DNA of 64,000 nucleotides from Actinomadura syzygii. GTDB taxonomy: Bacteria; Actinomycetota; Actinomycetes; Streptosporangiales; Streptosporangiaceae. Position 1 is the first letter of the stretch, and each line of letters begins with the position of its first letter. The translations under genes were made by a program, and so were the position numbers. Positions 46,206 through 55,631 of the stretch are shown piece after piece. The notes beneath the pieces are model-generated. The model was not told the DNA's origin. It saw only the letters and a list, made by a program, of their open reading frames with translations, and did not search any database. The stretch covers positions 580,429 to 644,428 of the forward strand of contig NZ_VSFF01000003.1 of assembly GCF_008085905.1 (NCBI RefSeq), read 5' to 3'.

Positions 46206-47429
46206 CTATGCGTGTCCGCCGCGCGCCAGCCGCACATAGATCCCGGCGAGCTGGTCGACGGCGTCGGACTCGTCCGGCAGCTCCGCCGACCGGTGCGCGG
46301 CGGCCGAGCCGAGCCGGGCGGCGAGCGCCGGATCGTCGAGGACGCGGCTCACCGCCCGTTCCAGCGCGTCCGCGTCGCCCGCCGGGACGAGCAGCGCCGC
46401 CTCGCTCTCCGGGCCGTGCAGCAGCGGGCCGCCCGCGCCGCCGCCCGCCGGGCGGTCCGCCGCGCCGACCATGCCGGGGATGCCGCCGACCCGGGTCGCG
46501 ACGAGCGGCCGGCCGGCCCGCAGGATCTCCTGGACGACCAGCGGCTGCCCCTCCCACACGCTCGGCACGACCGCGACGTCGCAGGCGGCGAGCAGGGCCG
46601 CGACGTCCGAGCGGCGGCCGAGCAGCCGGACGGGCAGGTCCTCGGCGGCGATCCGGGCCCGCAGCTCGTCCTCCAGGGGGCCGTCGCCCGCGATCGCGAC
46701 GAGCGGCGGCGGGGTGCGCCCGGCCCAGCCGCGGGCCGCGTCCAGCAGCGTCGGCAGGCCCTTCTGGTCGGCGAGCCGCCCCACGGTGACGATCAGCGGG
46801 CGCTCCCCCACGTCGAGTTCGGCGCGCAGGTCGGCGCGGGCGGCCGGGCCCGGCGGGGCCTGCGGCGCGGGCGCCGGGACGATCGCGTGCCCCACCGACC
46901 GGGCGCCGAGCGTCCGCATCCGCTGCTCCAGGTCGGGCGACACCCCGAGGACGGTCGCCGCGCCGCGCGCCACGACCCGCTCCAGCGCCCCGTACACGGC
47001 GGCGGTCCGGCCGCCCGCGATCACCGCGTTGTGCAGTGTCACGACCAGCGGCGGGCCGCCCTTCGCGAACCGCAGCGGGCCCGGCGCGACGCGGGCGCAC
47101 GCCGTCGCCGCGAGCGCGCCCGCCCGCAGGCCGTGCGCGTGGACGACCTCCGCGTCGCGCAGCAGCGTCCGCAGCCGCGCGACGGCCCGCGCGTCGCTCA
47201 GCGGGCGCGGCCGGTCCGCGAGGTCGACCTCGGTGAAGCGGGCGCCGGACGCGGCGAACCCGAACAGCTCCTCGGTCGACGCGGGCCCGCACACGAGGAC
47301 GCGGGCGCCGCGTTCGGCGAGGCCCTCGGCGACGGACCGGACGTGCCGTCCGACGCCGCCCGCGCTGGTGCCGAGGACGAGCGCGACGCGCAGTCCTTGA
47401 AGATCCTTGGCGGCGGGGCTGTCAGGCAT
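46206..47429 (-). CDS. Glycosyltransferase family 4
   Basis: A 407-residue GT-B enzyme. N-terminal domain: VALVLGTSAGGVGRHVRSVAEGLAERG, VHAHGLRAGALAA; C-terminal nucleotide-sugar domain: LIVTVGRLADQKGLPTLLDAA, LVAIAGDGPLEDELRARI, VRLLGRRSDVAALLAACDVAVVPS and the EGQPLVVQEILRAGRPLVATRVGG donor site. Sugar and acceptor are unknown; the neighbours (murJ, MraY-like gene) suggest a lipid-linked or cell-wall glycan. It overlaps murJ by 8 bp and ends the operon. Confidence 0.9.
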   Translation of the reverse strand: MPDSPAAKDLQGLRVALVLGTSAGGVGRHVRSVAEGLAERGARVLVCGPASTEELFGFAASGARFTEVDLADRPRPLSDARAVARLRTLLRDAEVVHAHGLRAGALAATACARVAPGPLRFAKGGPPLVVTLHNAVIAGGRTAAVYGALERVVARGAATVLGVSPDLEQRMRTLGARSVGHAIVPAPAPQAPPGPAARADLRAELDVGERPLIVTVGRLADQKGLPTLLDAARGWAGRTPPPLVAIAGDGPLEDELRARIAAEDLPVRLLGRRSDVAALLAACDVAVVPSVWEGQPLVVQEILRAGRPLVATRVGGIPGMVGAADRPAGGGAGGPLLHGPESEAALLVPAGDADALERAVSRVLDDPALAARLGSAAAHRSAELPDESDAVDQLAGIYVRLARGGHA

Positions 47430-49098
47430 GGCGGGCGACCTTCCGGCTGAGGACGGCCCGCAGGTCCCGGCCGTCGATCACGAACGCGACGATGACGAAC
47501 ACGGCGGCGGCGGCCAGCGCGCCGAGCGCGCCCGTCCCGACGTTGCGGAGCTCGGCGGCCGGGCCGGTGCCGCCCGTCCCGAGGAGCGCGGCGACGGCGT
47601 ACCCGGCGGCGCCGCCCGCCGCGCCGCCCGCGAGGCCCGCCGCCAGCACGCGCGGGATCCCCGCGACGGCCGCGGCGCCCCGCGCGCGGGCGAGCGTGCC
47701 GAGCAGCAGCGCGCCCGCGACGGTCATCCCGGCGGCGTTCCCCGCGCCGAGGGCCGCGACGACCCACTGCCGGTCGGCGGCGAGGACCAGCGCCACGTCG
47801 GCGACCATCACGACGACCCAGCCGGTGACGACGGCGGCGGCGCCCATCCGCCCCTTGCGGCAGGCGAACAGGACGCGGCCGAGGTGCGCGACGAGCCCGT
47901 AGCCGAGCAGGCCGGGCGCGAAGGCGAGCACCGCGCGGGTCAGGACGTCCTGCTGGTCGGGGTGCCCGGGGTTGAACACCGCGCCGATCGGCACCGCGAC
48001 GGCCGCGAGCGCCGCCGCGCCCGCGCAGGACACGAGGATCACCGCGCGCGTGGTGGACGCGGTGACCTGGTCGAACCTGTCCCGCTCCCCCGCGCTCATC
48101 CGCGCCGACAGCATCGGGAACGCGCTGGTCGCGATCGGCACCGCGAGGATCGCCCACGGCAGCAGGTAGATCGCCCACGCGTACTGGTAGTTGGCGAGCG
48201 CGCCGCCCGTCCCCTCGTAGCTGAGCCGGACGACGACCAGCGCCGACAGCTGCTGCGCGGCGACGGTGGCGAGCCCGGCGAGGGCGAGGCGGCGGACGCG
48301 GCGCGCCACGCCGGGCGGGAAGCGCAGCGCCGGACGCAGTCCGAGCCGCAGCCGCCACGCCGCGAACCCGGCGGTCGCGGCCATCGCGACGCCGCCGAGG
48401 GCCGTCCCGACCGACAGGGTCAGCTCGGCGTTCAGCGGCAGGCCCGCCAGGTCGTTCTCGTGGCCCGCGCCGAGCGGCGCGTACACGACGTAGGCGGCGA
48501 TCACCACCAGGCTCGACATCAGCGGCGCCAGCGCGGGCGCGACGAACCGGCGGTGCGACTGGAGCAGCCCGTACAGGACGACCGCCATCCCGTACATCAC
48601 CATCTGCACCGACTGGACGGCGAGCATGAACGACCCGACGTCCACGATGTCGCCGCGCGAGCAGCCCTTGAGGTCGGCGCCGACCAGCACCTCCATGATC
48701 GGACGCGCCCCGAACGCCATCAGCGCCGACAGCGGGACCATCAGCACGACGATCCAGGTGAGCAGCGCCGACCCGATCCGGCGGACCTCCTCGCGGTCGC
48801 CGCGCTCGGCGGGCCCGGCGAGCACCGGCACGACCATGCTGGCGAGCGCGCCGCCCGCGACGATCTCGTAGACGATGCTCGGGAACTGCGTCGAGGTGAA
48901 GTACGCCTGGCTCAGGCACGACGTGGTGACCGTCTGGGAGAACGCGTAGGTGCGTCCGAACCCGGCGAGCCGCGCGAGGACCGTGATGACGGCGATGACG
49001 ACGGCGGCGCCCGCGAGCCCGCCGGTGAGCCGGCGCAGCGCGGACGGCCGCCGGTCCGGCGGCGACCCCTGCTCGGGTGGCACGGTTGACGAAGGCAC
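47422..49098 (-). CDS. murJ: Lipid II flippase MurJ / MviN family
   Basis: A 558-residue MOP-superfamily flippase with about 14 membrane helices. Segments such as AGFGRTYAFSQTVTTSCLSQAYFTS, IVYEIVAGGALASMVVPVLAGPAERGDREEV and LALVVVRLSYEGTGGALANYQYAWAIYLLPWAILAVPIATSAFPMLSARM are typical. It moves lipid-linked peptidoglycan precursors across the membrane. The start is GTG 49098, after the MraY-like gene. A second MurJ-like gene usually exists elsewhere in actinomycetes, so this copy may serve another lipid-linked glycan. Confidence 0.88.
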   Translation of the reverse strand: MPSSTVPPEQGSPPDRRPSALRRLTGGLAGAAVVIAVITVLARLAGFGRTYAFSQTVTTSCLSQAYFTSTQFPSIVYEIVAGGALASMVVPVLAGPAERGDREEVRRIGSALLTWIVVLMVPLSALMAFGARPIMEVLVGADLKGCSRGDIVDVGSFMLAVQSVQMVMYGMAVVLYGLLQSHRRFVAPALAPLMSSLVVIAAYVVYAPLGAGHENDLAGLPLNAELTLSVGTALGGVAMAATAGFAAWRLRLGLRPALRFPPGVARRVRRLALAGLATVAAQQLSALVVVRLSYEGTGGALANYQYAWAIYLLPWAILAVPIATSAFPMLSARMSAGERDRFDQVTASTTRAVILVSCAGAAALAAVAVPIGAVFNPGHPDQQDVLTRAVLAFAPGLLGYGLVAHLGRVLFACRKGRMGAAAVVTGWVVVMVADVALVLAADRQWVVAALGAGNAAGMTVAGALLLGTLARARGAAAVAGIPRVLAAGLAGGAAGGAAGYAVAALLGTGGTGPAAELRNVGTGALGALAAAAVFVIVAFVIDGRDLRAVLSRKVARHA

Positions 49099-49134
49099 GC
49101 TCGTGGAGGCTGCGGGGGGACGGTTCAGCCGCGG

Positions 49135-50175
49135 TCAGGCCGGACCGGCGGCGACGCCGTTGCCCGCCGGGCCCGCGTCCGCGGGGCCCGGAGCGGCGTC
49201 CGGCGCTCCGGCCTGCGGCGGGACGCCGGGCCTGAACGCGTCGTCGGAACCGGGCTTGTCGTCGGCGGGGGCGGGCTGGGCGACGGGCGCGGCGGCCGGG
49301 CGGCGGCCCAGCATGTCGACGCGGTTCAGCACCGGGTTGCCCGCGATGACCTTGGTGAAGCTGACGAACTCGCTGGCCCCGTTCAGCGCGACGAGCCCGG
49401 CGAGGACGGCGAGCCGCGGCCCCCGGCCGAGCCGGGTCGCGGCGAGCCCGAGCAGCGCGCCGAGCGCGTTGGAGCCGGTGTCGCCGAGCATCGCGCGCTC
49501 GCCGAGGTCCTCCGGGAGGAGCGCGGCGGCGGCGCCGAGCGGCGCGGCCACGACCGCGGCGCCGGACCGGGTCAGCGCCAGCGGCGTCCCGGTGATCAGG
49601 CCGACCTTGATCGCGCGGCCGGGGCGCAGGTCGAACAGGTTCATGAGGTTGGCGCTCCCGGCGACGATCGCGCCGTTGAGCAGGACGTCGAACCCGCGCC
49701 CGGCGCGGGACGGCGCGGGCGACCCGGCGACCGCCGCGGCGGCGAGCCCGGTCGCGCCGATCCCGAGGATCTTCACCGCGCCGCTCGTGACCTCGCCGCG
49801 GGCGAGCGCGGTCAGATGGCCCTTGAAGCCGCGCGACGACGCCGATCCGGCGAGGTCGTCGTAGCCGCCGAGCAGCCCCGACCCGGCCCCGGCGAGCAGC
49901 GCGGCGGCGCGGACCCGGCCGGACGCGCCGGGGGCGAGCAGCCCGGCCGCGGCGGCGCCCGCGACGAACGCGGGGCCCTCCAGCAGCGTCACCGGCTCGC
50001 CGCGGTGGTTGGTGCGTCCCCACACGTCCTCGCCGGGCAGCCCGTTCAGCCCGGGGGGACGCCGCGTCAGCGCGGTGTAGGCGGCGCGGGCGGCGACGGC
50101 GCCGAGGCCCGCGCCCGCCAGCAGCCGCAGGGCGCCCGTCCGACCAGGGCCGTTGCGTCGCTTCATCGAGGTCAC
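49135..50175 (-). CDS. MraY/WecA-like (glycosyltransferase 4 superfamily) membrane protein, divergent
   Basis: A 346-residue protein with several membrane helices. GEDVWGRTNHRGEPVTLLEGPA, LLGGYDDLAGS, SSRGFKGHLTALARGEVTSGAVKILG, GSANLMNLFDLRPGRAIKVGLI and AMLGDTGSNALGALLGL parallel, in order, the DD, KxxxG, NLxDxxDGxxGL and GDxGS regions of MraY/WecA sugar-phosphate transferases, but NLMNLFDLRPGRA replaces the canonical loop. The tail is Pro/Ala/Gly-rich and probably disordered. It overlaps steB (GTGA) and lies next to murJ, suggesting a role in a lipid-linked glycan; catalytic activity is unproven. Confidence 0.72.
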   Translation of the reverse strand: MTSMKRRNGPGRTGALRLLAGAGLGAVAARAAYTALTRRPPGLNGLPGEDVWGRTNHRGEPVTLLEGPAFVAGAAAAGLLAPGASGRVRAAALLAGAGSGLLGGYDDLAGSASSRGFKGHLTALARGEVTSGAVKILGIGATGLAAAAVAGSPAPSRAGRGFDVLLNGAIVAGSANLMNLFDLRPGRAIKVGLITGTPLALTRSGAAVVAAPLGAAAALLPEDLGERAMLGDTGSNALGALLGLAATRLGRGPRLAVLAGLVALNGASEFVSFTKVIAGNPVLNRVDMLGRRPAAAPVAQPAPADDKPGSDDAFRPGVPPQAGAPDAAPGPADAGPAGNGVAAGPA

Positions 50176-51128
50176 CCGTTCTTCCCCGCCGTGGGCGCGG
50201 GCGAGGGCAGGTAGCCGCTCGCCCCGGCGCCCGTCCCGTACTGCCCGGATTTGCCGCCCAGCTCGTTCTGCAGCGCCAGGATCGTGACGACCTGCCCGGA
50301 GGCGGTGTCCACCACGTCGACGGTGGAGACCGTGTCCTTGGCGTCGGCGTCGCGCAGCGCCGCGATCAGCCCGCCCTCGCGCGCGGAGGTCGACGGGCCA
50401 CCGACGACGGTACCGCGCCCGGCGCCGTCGAGTGCGGCGGCCAGCGAGATCAGCGCCTTGTTGTCGTCGCCGCCGCCGTCGTAGGCGTACGGGCCCGCCG
50501 GCGCGACCATGATCGCGAGGGTGGCGTGCTGGCCGACCTTGCCGCTGGTGGTGATGTACCCGCCCTGCCTGAACGCGTTGAGCACGGCGCCGCCGGCGGC
50601 GTCCTCGCGGCCGGACTTCGCGCCGTCCTTGGTGACCAGCGCGCTCGCGAGGACGAGGCCCGCCTTGTCGTAGGCGGTGGCGTCCGCGGCGAACTCGACG
50701 CCGTCGCCCTTGAGCTGCGTGGCGAGCTCCTCGACGGTGGCGCGCTGGTCGTCGTCCAGCAGCTTCTTCTGGACGGTGACGCGCCCGGTCACCGCCGCGC
50801 CCGCGTTCTTCGCGAGCTCGCCGAGCTGCTCGATGCTGTCGTCGCCCGCGCCGGGCGTCTCGACCAGCACCACGGACTGGCCCTTCAGCCGGTCCGTGAC
50901 GAGCTGGGGCCCGAGGCCGCGGGAGAACTGCTCCTCCCCCTTGCCCTGGCGCTCCAGGTCGCGCTGCTGGTTGCGGGCCTGCTGGGCGGACTTCGCCGCC
51001 GAGTTGGCCTGCTGGCGCAGCGTGTCGCTCACCGAGTTGGACAGCGTGGTGGAGCCCAGCACGATGCCGAGCGCCAGCGCGAGGAAGATCGCGACGATGG
51101 AGACGAGGTGGTAGCGGAAATCGATCAC
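50172..51128 (-). CDS. mctB: Copper transporter family protein MctB / SteB
   Basis: A 318-residue protein with one N-terminal membrane helix (FRYHLVSIVAIFLALALGIVLGS), a coiled coil (DTLRQQANSAAKSAQQARNQQRDLERQ) and a globular extracytoplasmic domain (VVLVETPGAGDDSIEQLGELA, then LASALVTKDG, LIAALRDADAKDTVSTVDVVDTASGQV). Called MctB in mycobacteria (copper resistance) and SteB in corynebacteria, where it pairs with SteA to control septal wall splitting. The ATG overlaps the steA stop by 4 bp. Confidence 0.9.
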   Translation of the reverse strand: MIDFRYHLVSIVAIFLALALGIVLGSTTLSNSVSDTLRQQANSAAKSAQQARNQQRDLERQGKGEEQFSRGLGPQLVTDRLKGQSVVLVETPGAGDDSIEQLGELAKNAGAAVTGRVTVQKKLLDDDQRATVEELATQLKGDGVEFAADATAYDKAGLVLASALVTKDGAKSGREDAAGGAVLNAFRQGGYITTSGKVGQHATLAIMVAPAGPYAYDGGGDDNKALISLAAALDGAGRGTVVGGPSTSAREGGLIAALRDADAKDTVSTVDVVDTASGQVVTILALQNELGGKSGQYGTGAGASGYLPSPAPTAGKNG

Positions 51129-52546
51129 GTGAAGAGTCCGGTCAGCCAGAAGACGAAGGCGTGCCAGCGGTCGGCGAGCAGGGGACTGATGACGTCCCCC
51201 GCCGGGGACATGGCGACGGCGGTGACGATGGCGATGAACGCGCCGAGGACGAGGAACAGCAGCGACCAGGTCGAGATCCGGCTGCGGTAGAGGCGGCTCA
51301 CGCCCTTGGCGTCGACGAGCTTACTGCCGACCCGCAGGCGGGTGAGGAACGTACTCGCCATCCCCGCGCGGCCCTTGTCGAGGAACTCCACCATGTTGGC
51401 GTGCGTGCCGACCGCGACGATGAGCGTGGCGCCCTTGTCGTCCGCGAGCAGCATCGCGATGTCCTCGCTGGTGGCGGTGGCCGGGAACGTGACAGCCTCG
51501 CGGCCGAGCTCGTGGACGCGCTTCAGGCCGGGCGCCCGGCCGTCCCGGTAGGCGTGCACGACGATCTCCGCGCCGCAGGTCAGCGCGTCGTCGGACACCG
51601 AGTCCATGTCGCCGACGATCATGTCGGGCCGGTAGCCGGCCTCCAGCAGCGCGTCGGCGCCGCCGTCCACCCCGATGAGCACCGGTCGGTACTCGCGGAT
51701 GTAGGGGCGCAGGGTCGCGATGTCCTCGCGGTAGTGGTAGCCGCGGACGACGATCAGCGCGTGCCGCCCGGCGAGCCTGGTCGTCACGTCGGGGACGCCG
51801 ACGCCGTCGATGAGCAGGTCGCGCTCGCGCTTGACGTACTCCATCGTGTTGGCGACGAACGCCTCCAGCTGCGTCGCGAGGCCCGCCTTCGCCTCGGTCA
51901 GCGCCACCAGGACGGTCTCGGGCGTCTGCTCGGTGCCCTTCGCGACGACCTCGTCGCCCTTGTAGACGACGCGCCCGGCCACCCGGACCTGGTCGCCCTC
52001 CCGCAGCCGGGTGAAGATCTCGGGGCCGACGTCGTCCACCAGGGGGATGTCGGCGTCCAGCAGGATCTGCGGGCCGAGGTTCGGGTAGCGGCCCGAGATG
52101 CTCGGCGCGACGTTGACGACCGCGCCGACGCCGCCCGACACCAGCGCCTCGGCGCTGACCCGGTCGAGGTCGACGTGGTCGATCACCGCGACCTCGCCGG
52201 GCTGGAGCCGCTTGGTCAGGTCCTTGGTGCGGCGGTCGAGCCGGGCCGTCGCGGTGACCCCGGGCAGCCCGTCGTCGCGGGCCAGGCCGAGCGAGAGCAC
52301 GCGCCGCGGCAGCCGCTGGGCCAGCCGGACGCGCCGCTCCGCCCCGGGCTCCATCCGGGGCTCCATCCGGGGCTCCATGGCGGGCTCCGCCCCGAGCTGC
52401 GTCCCAGACTCCGTCCCGGGCTTCATCCCGGACTCCGCTCCGCGCTCCGTCCCGGGGTCGCCGACGGGCTCGCCGCCGGGCTCCGGGCGGGGCGCGGCGG
52501 CGGGCTCGGCGCCGGGCGGCTCTGTGGTGGGTGACGGGTCGTTCAT
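51125..52546 (-). CDS. steA: SteA-like protein (thiamine-pyrophosphokinase-like fold, septal wall regulator)
   Basis: A 473-residue protein. After a repetitive acidic Pro/Glu/Met-rich N-terminal tail (about 80 residues), the core has LQPGEVAVIDHVDLDRVSAEAL, VVNVAPSISGRYPNLGPQILLDA, ALIVVRGYHYREDIATLRPYI, LIGVDGGADALLEAGYRPDMIVGDMDSVSDDAL and a C-terminal membrane helix (WSLLFLVLGAFIAIVTAVAM). GVDGGAD and GDMDS resemble thiamine pyrophosphokinase, but the protein is a membrane-anchored partner of SteB. Start ATG 52546. Confidence 0.88.
   Translation of the reverse strand: MNDPSPTTEPPGAEPAAAPRPEPGGEPVGDPGTERGAESGMKPGTESGTQLGAEPAMEPRMEPRMEPGAERRVRLAQRLPRRVLSLGLARDDGLPGVTATARLDRRTKDLTKRLQPGEVAVIDHVDLDRVSAEALVSGGVGAVVNVAPSISGRYPNLGPQILLDADIPLVDDVGPEIFTRLREGDQVRVAGRVVYKGDEVVAKGTEQTPETVLVALTEAKAGLATQLEAFVANTMEYVKRERDLLIDGVGVPDVTTRLAGRHALIVVRGYHYREDIATLRPYIREYRPVLIGVDGGADALLEAGYRPDMIVGDMDSVSDDALTCGAEIVVHAYRDGRAPGLKRVHELGREAVTFPATATSEDIAMLLADDKGATLIVAVGTHANMVEFLDKGRAGMASTFLTRLRVGSKLVDAKGVSRLYRSRISTWSLLFLVLGAFIAIVTAVAMSPAGDVISPLLADRWHAFVFWLTGLFT
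52343..52470. repeat. Degenerate 12-15-bp repeats in the steA 5' coding region
   Basis: GGGCTCCATCCG-like units (plus strand) recur with small changes, encoding MEPR, MEPR, MEPG, AEPAM and similar motifs in the N-terminal tail. The region is in frame throughout. Confidence 0.75.
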
Positions 52547-52673
52547 CGCCTGCCATCCTGCCAGAGCACGGGAGCGAAACATCGGAACCGGCGAACGTCC
52601 AGGCGTGTCCGATCAGGCACCCTCTGTAATCTTCCGGGGGGTGTGGGGGCCGTGCCGGGGCCCGCACCGAGGG

Positions 52674-54398
52674 TCAGCGCTCGGCGGACGCCATCTCCAG
52701 CAGCTCCTCGGCGTGGGCGCGGCCGAGCTCGGAGTCCTCCAGGCCGGCGAGCATCCGGGACAGCTCCCGGACCCGGCCCTCCCGGTCGAGGGCGGTGACG
52801 CCGCTGCTGGTCACGGTCCCGTCGTCGGACTTCTCCACCAGCAGGTGCCGGTCGGCGAACGCGGCGACCTGCGGCAGGTGTGTGACGACGATCACCTGCG
52901 CGTTGCGGGCCAGCCGGGCGAGCCGGCGGCCGATCTCCACCGCGGCCTTGCCGCCGACGCCCGCGTCCACCTCGTCGAACACGAACGTCGGGACGGGGTC
53001 GGCGCCCGCGAACACCACCTCGATCGCCAGCATCACCCGCGACAGCTCGCCCCCGGACGCGCCCTTGTGCAGCGGCAGCGGCTTCGCCGCGGGGTGCGGG
53101 GCGAGCCGCACCTCGACCTCGTCGACGCCGTGCGGGCCGTAGTCGCCGGTCGCGGCGACGGTGACGCTCACGCGGGCGTGCGGCATCGCGAGCGCCGTCA
53201 GCTCGTCGGTGACGGCGTCGGAGAACCGCTCGGCGGCGCGCGTGCGGACGGCGGTCAGCTCCCCCGCCTCGGCAGCGAGCCGCTCGGTCAGCTCGGCGTG
53301 CTCGGCGCGCAGCTCCTCGATGCGGTCGTCGTCGCCCTCCAGCTCGGTGAGCCGGGACGCGGCCGTCCGCGCCCACTCCAGGACCGCGGCGGCCGTGCCG
53401 TCCGTCCCGCCGTACTTGCGGGTCAGCGCGGTCAGCTCGGCGCGGCGCTCCTGGACGGCGGCGAGCCGCGCCGGGTCGGCGTCCACGGACTCGGCGTAGG
53501 ACGCGAGGTCGGTGCCCACGTCGGACACGAGGTACCCGGCCTCGGCGAGCCGGTCGGCGAGCGCGGCGAGGTCGGGGTCGTGGTCGCGGACGGCGTCCAG
53601 CGCGTTGCGGGCCGTGCCGAGCAGGCTCGTCACGTTCGCGGCCTCGAACGCGGCGGCCGGGTCGCCGAGCAGCGCCTCGTGCGCGGTGTCGGCCGCGCCG
53701 CGCAGCGCGTCGGCGTGCCCGAGCCGCTCCTCCTCGGCGGCGAGCGCGGCGTCCTCGCCGTCCTTCGGGTCGACCTTCTCGATCTCCTCCAGGCCGAAGC
53801 GCAGCACGTCGGCCTCCTGGGACCGCTCGCGCGCCCGGGTGGTCAGCTCGTCCAGCAGCGCGGTGACCTGGCGGTGCCGCTGGTACGCCTTGGTGTAGGC
53901 GCGCATCGGCTTGGTCAGCGCGGCGCCCGCGTACCGGTCGAGCGCGCCGCGCTGCCGGGTGGCCTGCAGCAGCCGCTGCTGGTCGGACTGCCCGTGCACG
54001 GCGACCAGCTCGTCCGCGAGGTTGATCAGCACGTTCACCGGGACGGACCGGCCGCCGAGGAACGCGCGGGACCGGCCCTCCGCCGACACCGAGCGGGTCA
54101 CGATCAGGGCGCCCTCGTCCAGTTCGCCGCCGGACTCCTCCACCCGCTCGACGACGCGCCCGCCGGGGTCGACGACGATCCGCCCCTCGACGGTCGCGCG
54201 GTCGGCGCCGGGCCGCACCCGCTGCGGGTCGGCGCGGCCGCCGAACAGCAGGCCGAGGCTCGTGACCACCATGGTCTTTCCCGCGCCGGTCTCACCGGTC
54301 ACGACGTTGAAACCCGGGGACAGATCGAGCACGGCCTCATCGATCACACCGAGGCCCTGGATCCGCACCTCATCCACCATCGGGCGCACCAGCGTCAC
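52674..54398 (-). CDS. recN: DNA repair protein RecN
   Basis: About 574 residues of an SMC-like ATPase that helps recombinational repair. LGVIDEAVLDLSPGFNVVTGETGAGKTMVVTSL (Walker A), long central coiled-coil segments, and SGGELSRVMLAIEVVF with VPTFVFDEVDAGVGGKAAVEIGRRLARLARNAQVIVVTHLPQVAAFAD (signature, Walker B, His switch) are all present. The start is uncertain: GTG 54398 or GTG 54389 follow GCGGAGG, whereas family alignment would favour ATG 54380. Order nadK-recN-steA is conserved. Confidence 0.95.
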   Translation of the reverse strand: MTLVRPMVDEVRIQGLGVIDEAVLDLSPGFNVVTGETGAGKTMVVTSLGLLFGGRADPQRVRPGADRATVEGRIVVDPGGRVVERVEESGGELDEGALIVTRSVSAEGRSRAFLGGRSVPVNVLINLADELVAVHGQSDQQRLLQATRQRGALDRYAGAALTKPMRAYTKAYQRHRQVTALLDELTTRARERSQEADVLRFGLEEIEKVDPKDGEDAALAAEEERLGHADALRGAADTAHEALLGDPAAAFEAANVTSLLGTARNALDAVRDHDPDLAALADRLAEAGYLVSDVGTDLASYAESVDADPARLAAVQERRAELTALTRKYGGTDGTAAAVLEWARTAASRLTELEGDDDRIEELRAEHAELTERLAAEAGELTAVRTRAAERFSDAVTDELTALAMPHARVSVTVAATGDYGPHGVDEVEVRLAPHPAAKPLPLHKGASGGELSRVMLAIEVVFAGADPVPTFVFDEVDAGVGGKAAVEIGRRLARLARNAQVIVVTHLPQVAAFADRHLLVEKSDDGTVTSSGVTALDREGRVRELSRMLAGLEDSELGRAHAEELLEMASAER

Positions 54399-54439
54399 AA
54401 CCCTCCGCAAAACAGATCCCGGATCAGCGCCTGTGGAGA

Positions 54440-55468
54440 TTATCCCCTCTGCTCGCCGGGCGCTCCCCCGTCCGGCTCGGGCGGGCCGCCGTCGGAGGTG
54501 ACCTCCGGGGCCGTGCCGCCGATCGAGGGGGCGTCCGCGACCTGCGAGTCCGCCATGGGCGGGGACGGGTGCGCGGGCTGCCGGACGCGGCCCCGCCAAC
54601 CCGTCACGGGCAGGCCGAACTTCGTGACCAGACGGTCGGTGAACGGCGTCAGGTGCAGCCGCGCCAGCCGCACCGGCTCCGCGCCCCGGCGCACCTCAAC
54701 CCGCGCGCCCGGCACGAGATCGAAGGTGCGGCGGCCGTCGCACCACAGGACGGCGCGGGGCGTGTCCGGCAGCACCTCGACGGCGACCAGCGAGCGCGGC
54801 GACACCACCAGCGGGCGGGCGAACAGCGAGTGCGCGCTGATCGGGACGACCAGCATCGCCTCGACCTCCGGCCACACCACCGGGCCGCCGGCGGAGAACG
54901 CGTACGCGGTCGAGCCGGTCGGCGTGGCGCACACCACCCCGTCGCAGCCCCAGTTGGACAGCGGGCGCCCGTCGATCTCGGCGACGACCTCCAGCATCCG
55001 CTCCCGCTCGGCCTTCTCGATGCTCGCCTCGTTCAGCGCCCACGTCGTGCCCGCGACCGTGCCGTTGCGGCGGACGACGACGTCGACGGTCATCCGCTCC
55101 TCGACGTCGTAGCGGCGGGTGACGACACGGTCGACGGTGGCGGCGAGGTCGTCGCGCTCGGCCTCGGCGAGGAACCCGACGTGCCCGAGGTTCACGCCGA
55201 GCAGCGGGGTGCCGGCCGTGCGGGTCAGGTCGGCGGCGCGCAGCAGCGTCCCGTCGCCGCCGAGGACCATGACGACCTCGGCGTCCTCGGCCGCCGCGGC
55301 GGTGTGCGGCATGACGTCGACGCCCGCGCAGCCGATGGCGTCGGCCTCGCCGTCCAGGACGCGGACGCAGATCCCGGCCTCGCTGAGCCGCTCGACGACG
55401 AGCTGCGCGCTGCGGACCGCCTCCGGCCGCCCGGTGTGCGTCACGACCAGCACCGACCTCTTGCTCAT
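54440..55468 (-). CDS. nadK: NAD kinase
   Basis: A 342-residue enzyme phosphorylating NAD to NADP. VVMVLGGDGTLLRAADLTR contains the GGDG signature; LGVNLGHVGFLAE, ALNEASIEKAERERMLEV, CDGVVCATPTGSTAYAFSAGGPVV and VPISAHSLFARPLVVS are the conserved substrate and NAD sites. ATG 55468 (MSKRSVLVV) is chosen after GGGGCGGGAG. The C-terminal 40 residues (after PVTGWRGRVRQ) are a Pro/Gly/Glu-rich tail. Confidence 0.95.
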   Translation of the reverse strand: MSKRSVLVVTHTGRPEAVRSAQLVVERLSEAGICVRVLDGEADAIGCAGVDVMPHTAAAAEDAEVVMVLGGDGTLLRAADLTRTAGTPLLGVNLGHVGFLAEAERDDLAATVDRVVTRRYDVEERMTVDVVVRRNGTVAGTTWALNEASIEKAERERMLEVVAEIDGRPLSNWGCDGVVCATPTGSTAYAFSAGGPVVWPEVEAMLVVPISAHSLFARPLVVSPRSLVAVEVLPDTPRAVLWCDGRRTFDLVPGARVEVRRGAEPVRLARLHLTPFTDRLVTKFGLPVTGWRGRVRQPAHPSPPMADSQVADAPSIGGTAPEVTSDGGPPEPDGGAPGEQRG

Positions 55469-55631
55469 GCTCCCGCCCCACTCCCCGACGCCGTCGCGCG
55501 GCGTACGGACGTCTGGACGAACGGCCCCCGCGGGGACGTTCCCGGTTCGGACGCCCTCTGTACGCGCGCCCGCCCCGGACCGCTCAAGGCCCGTCCGCGC
55601 GGTGCGGGCCGGGTCGACGGGGGCCGGGAGG

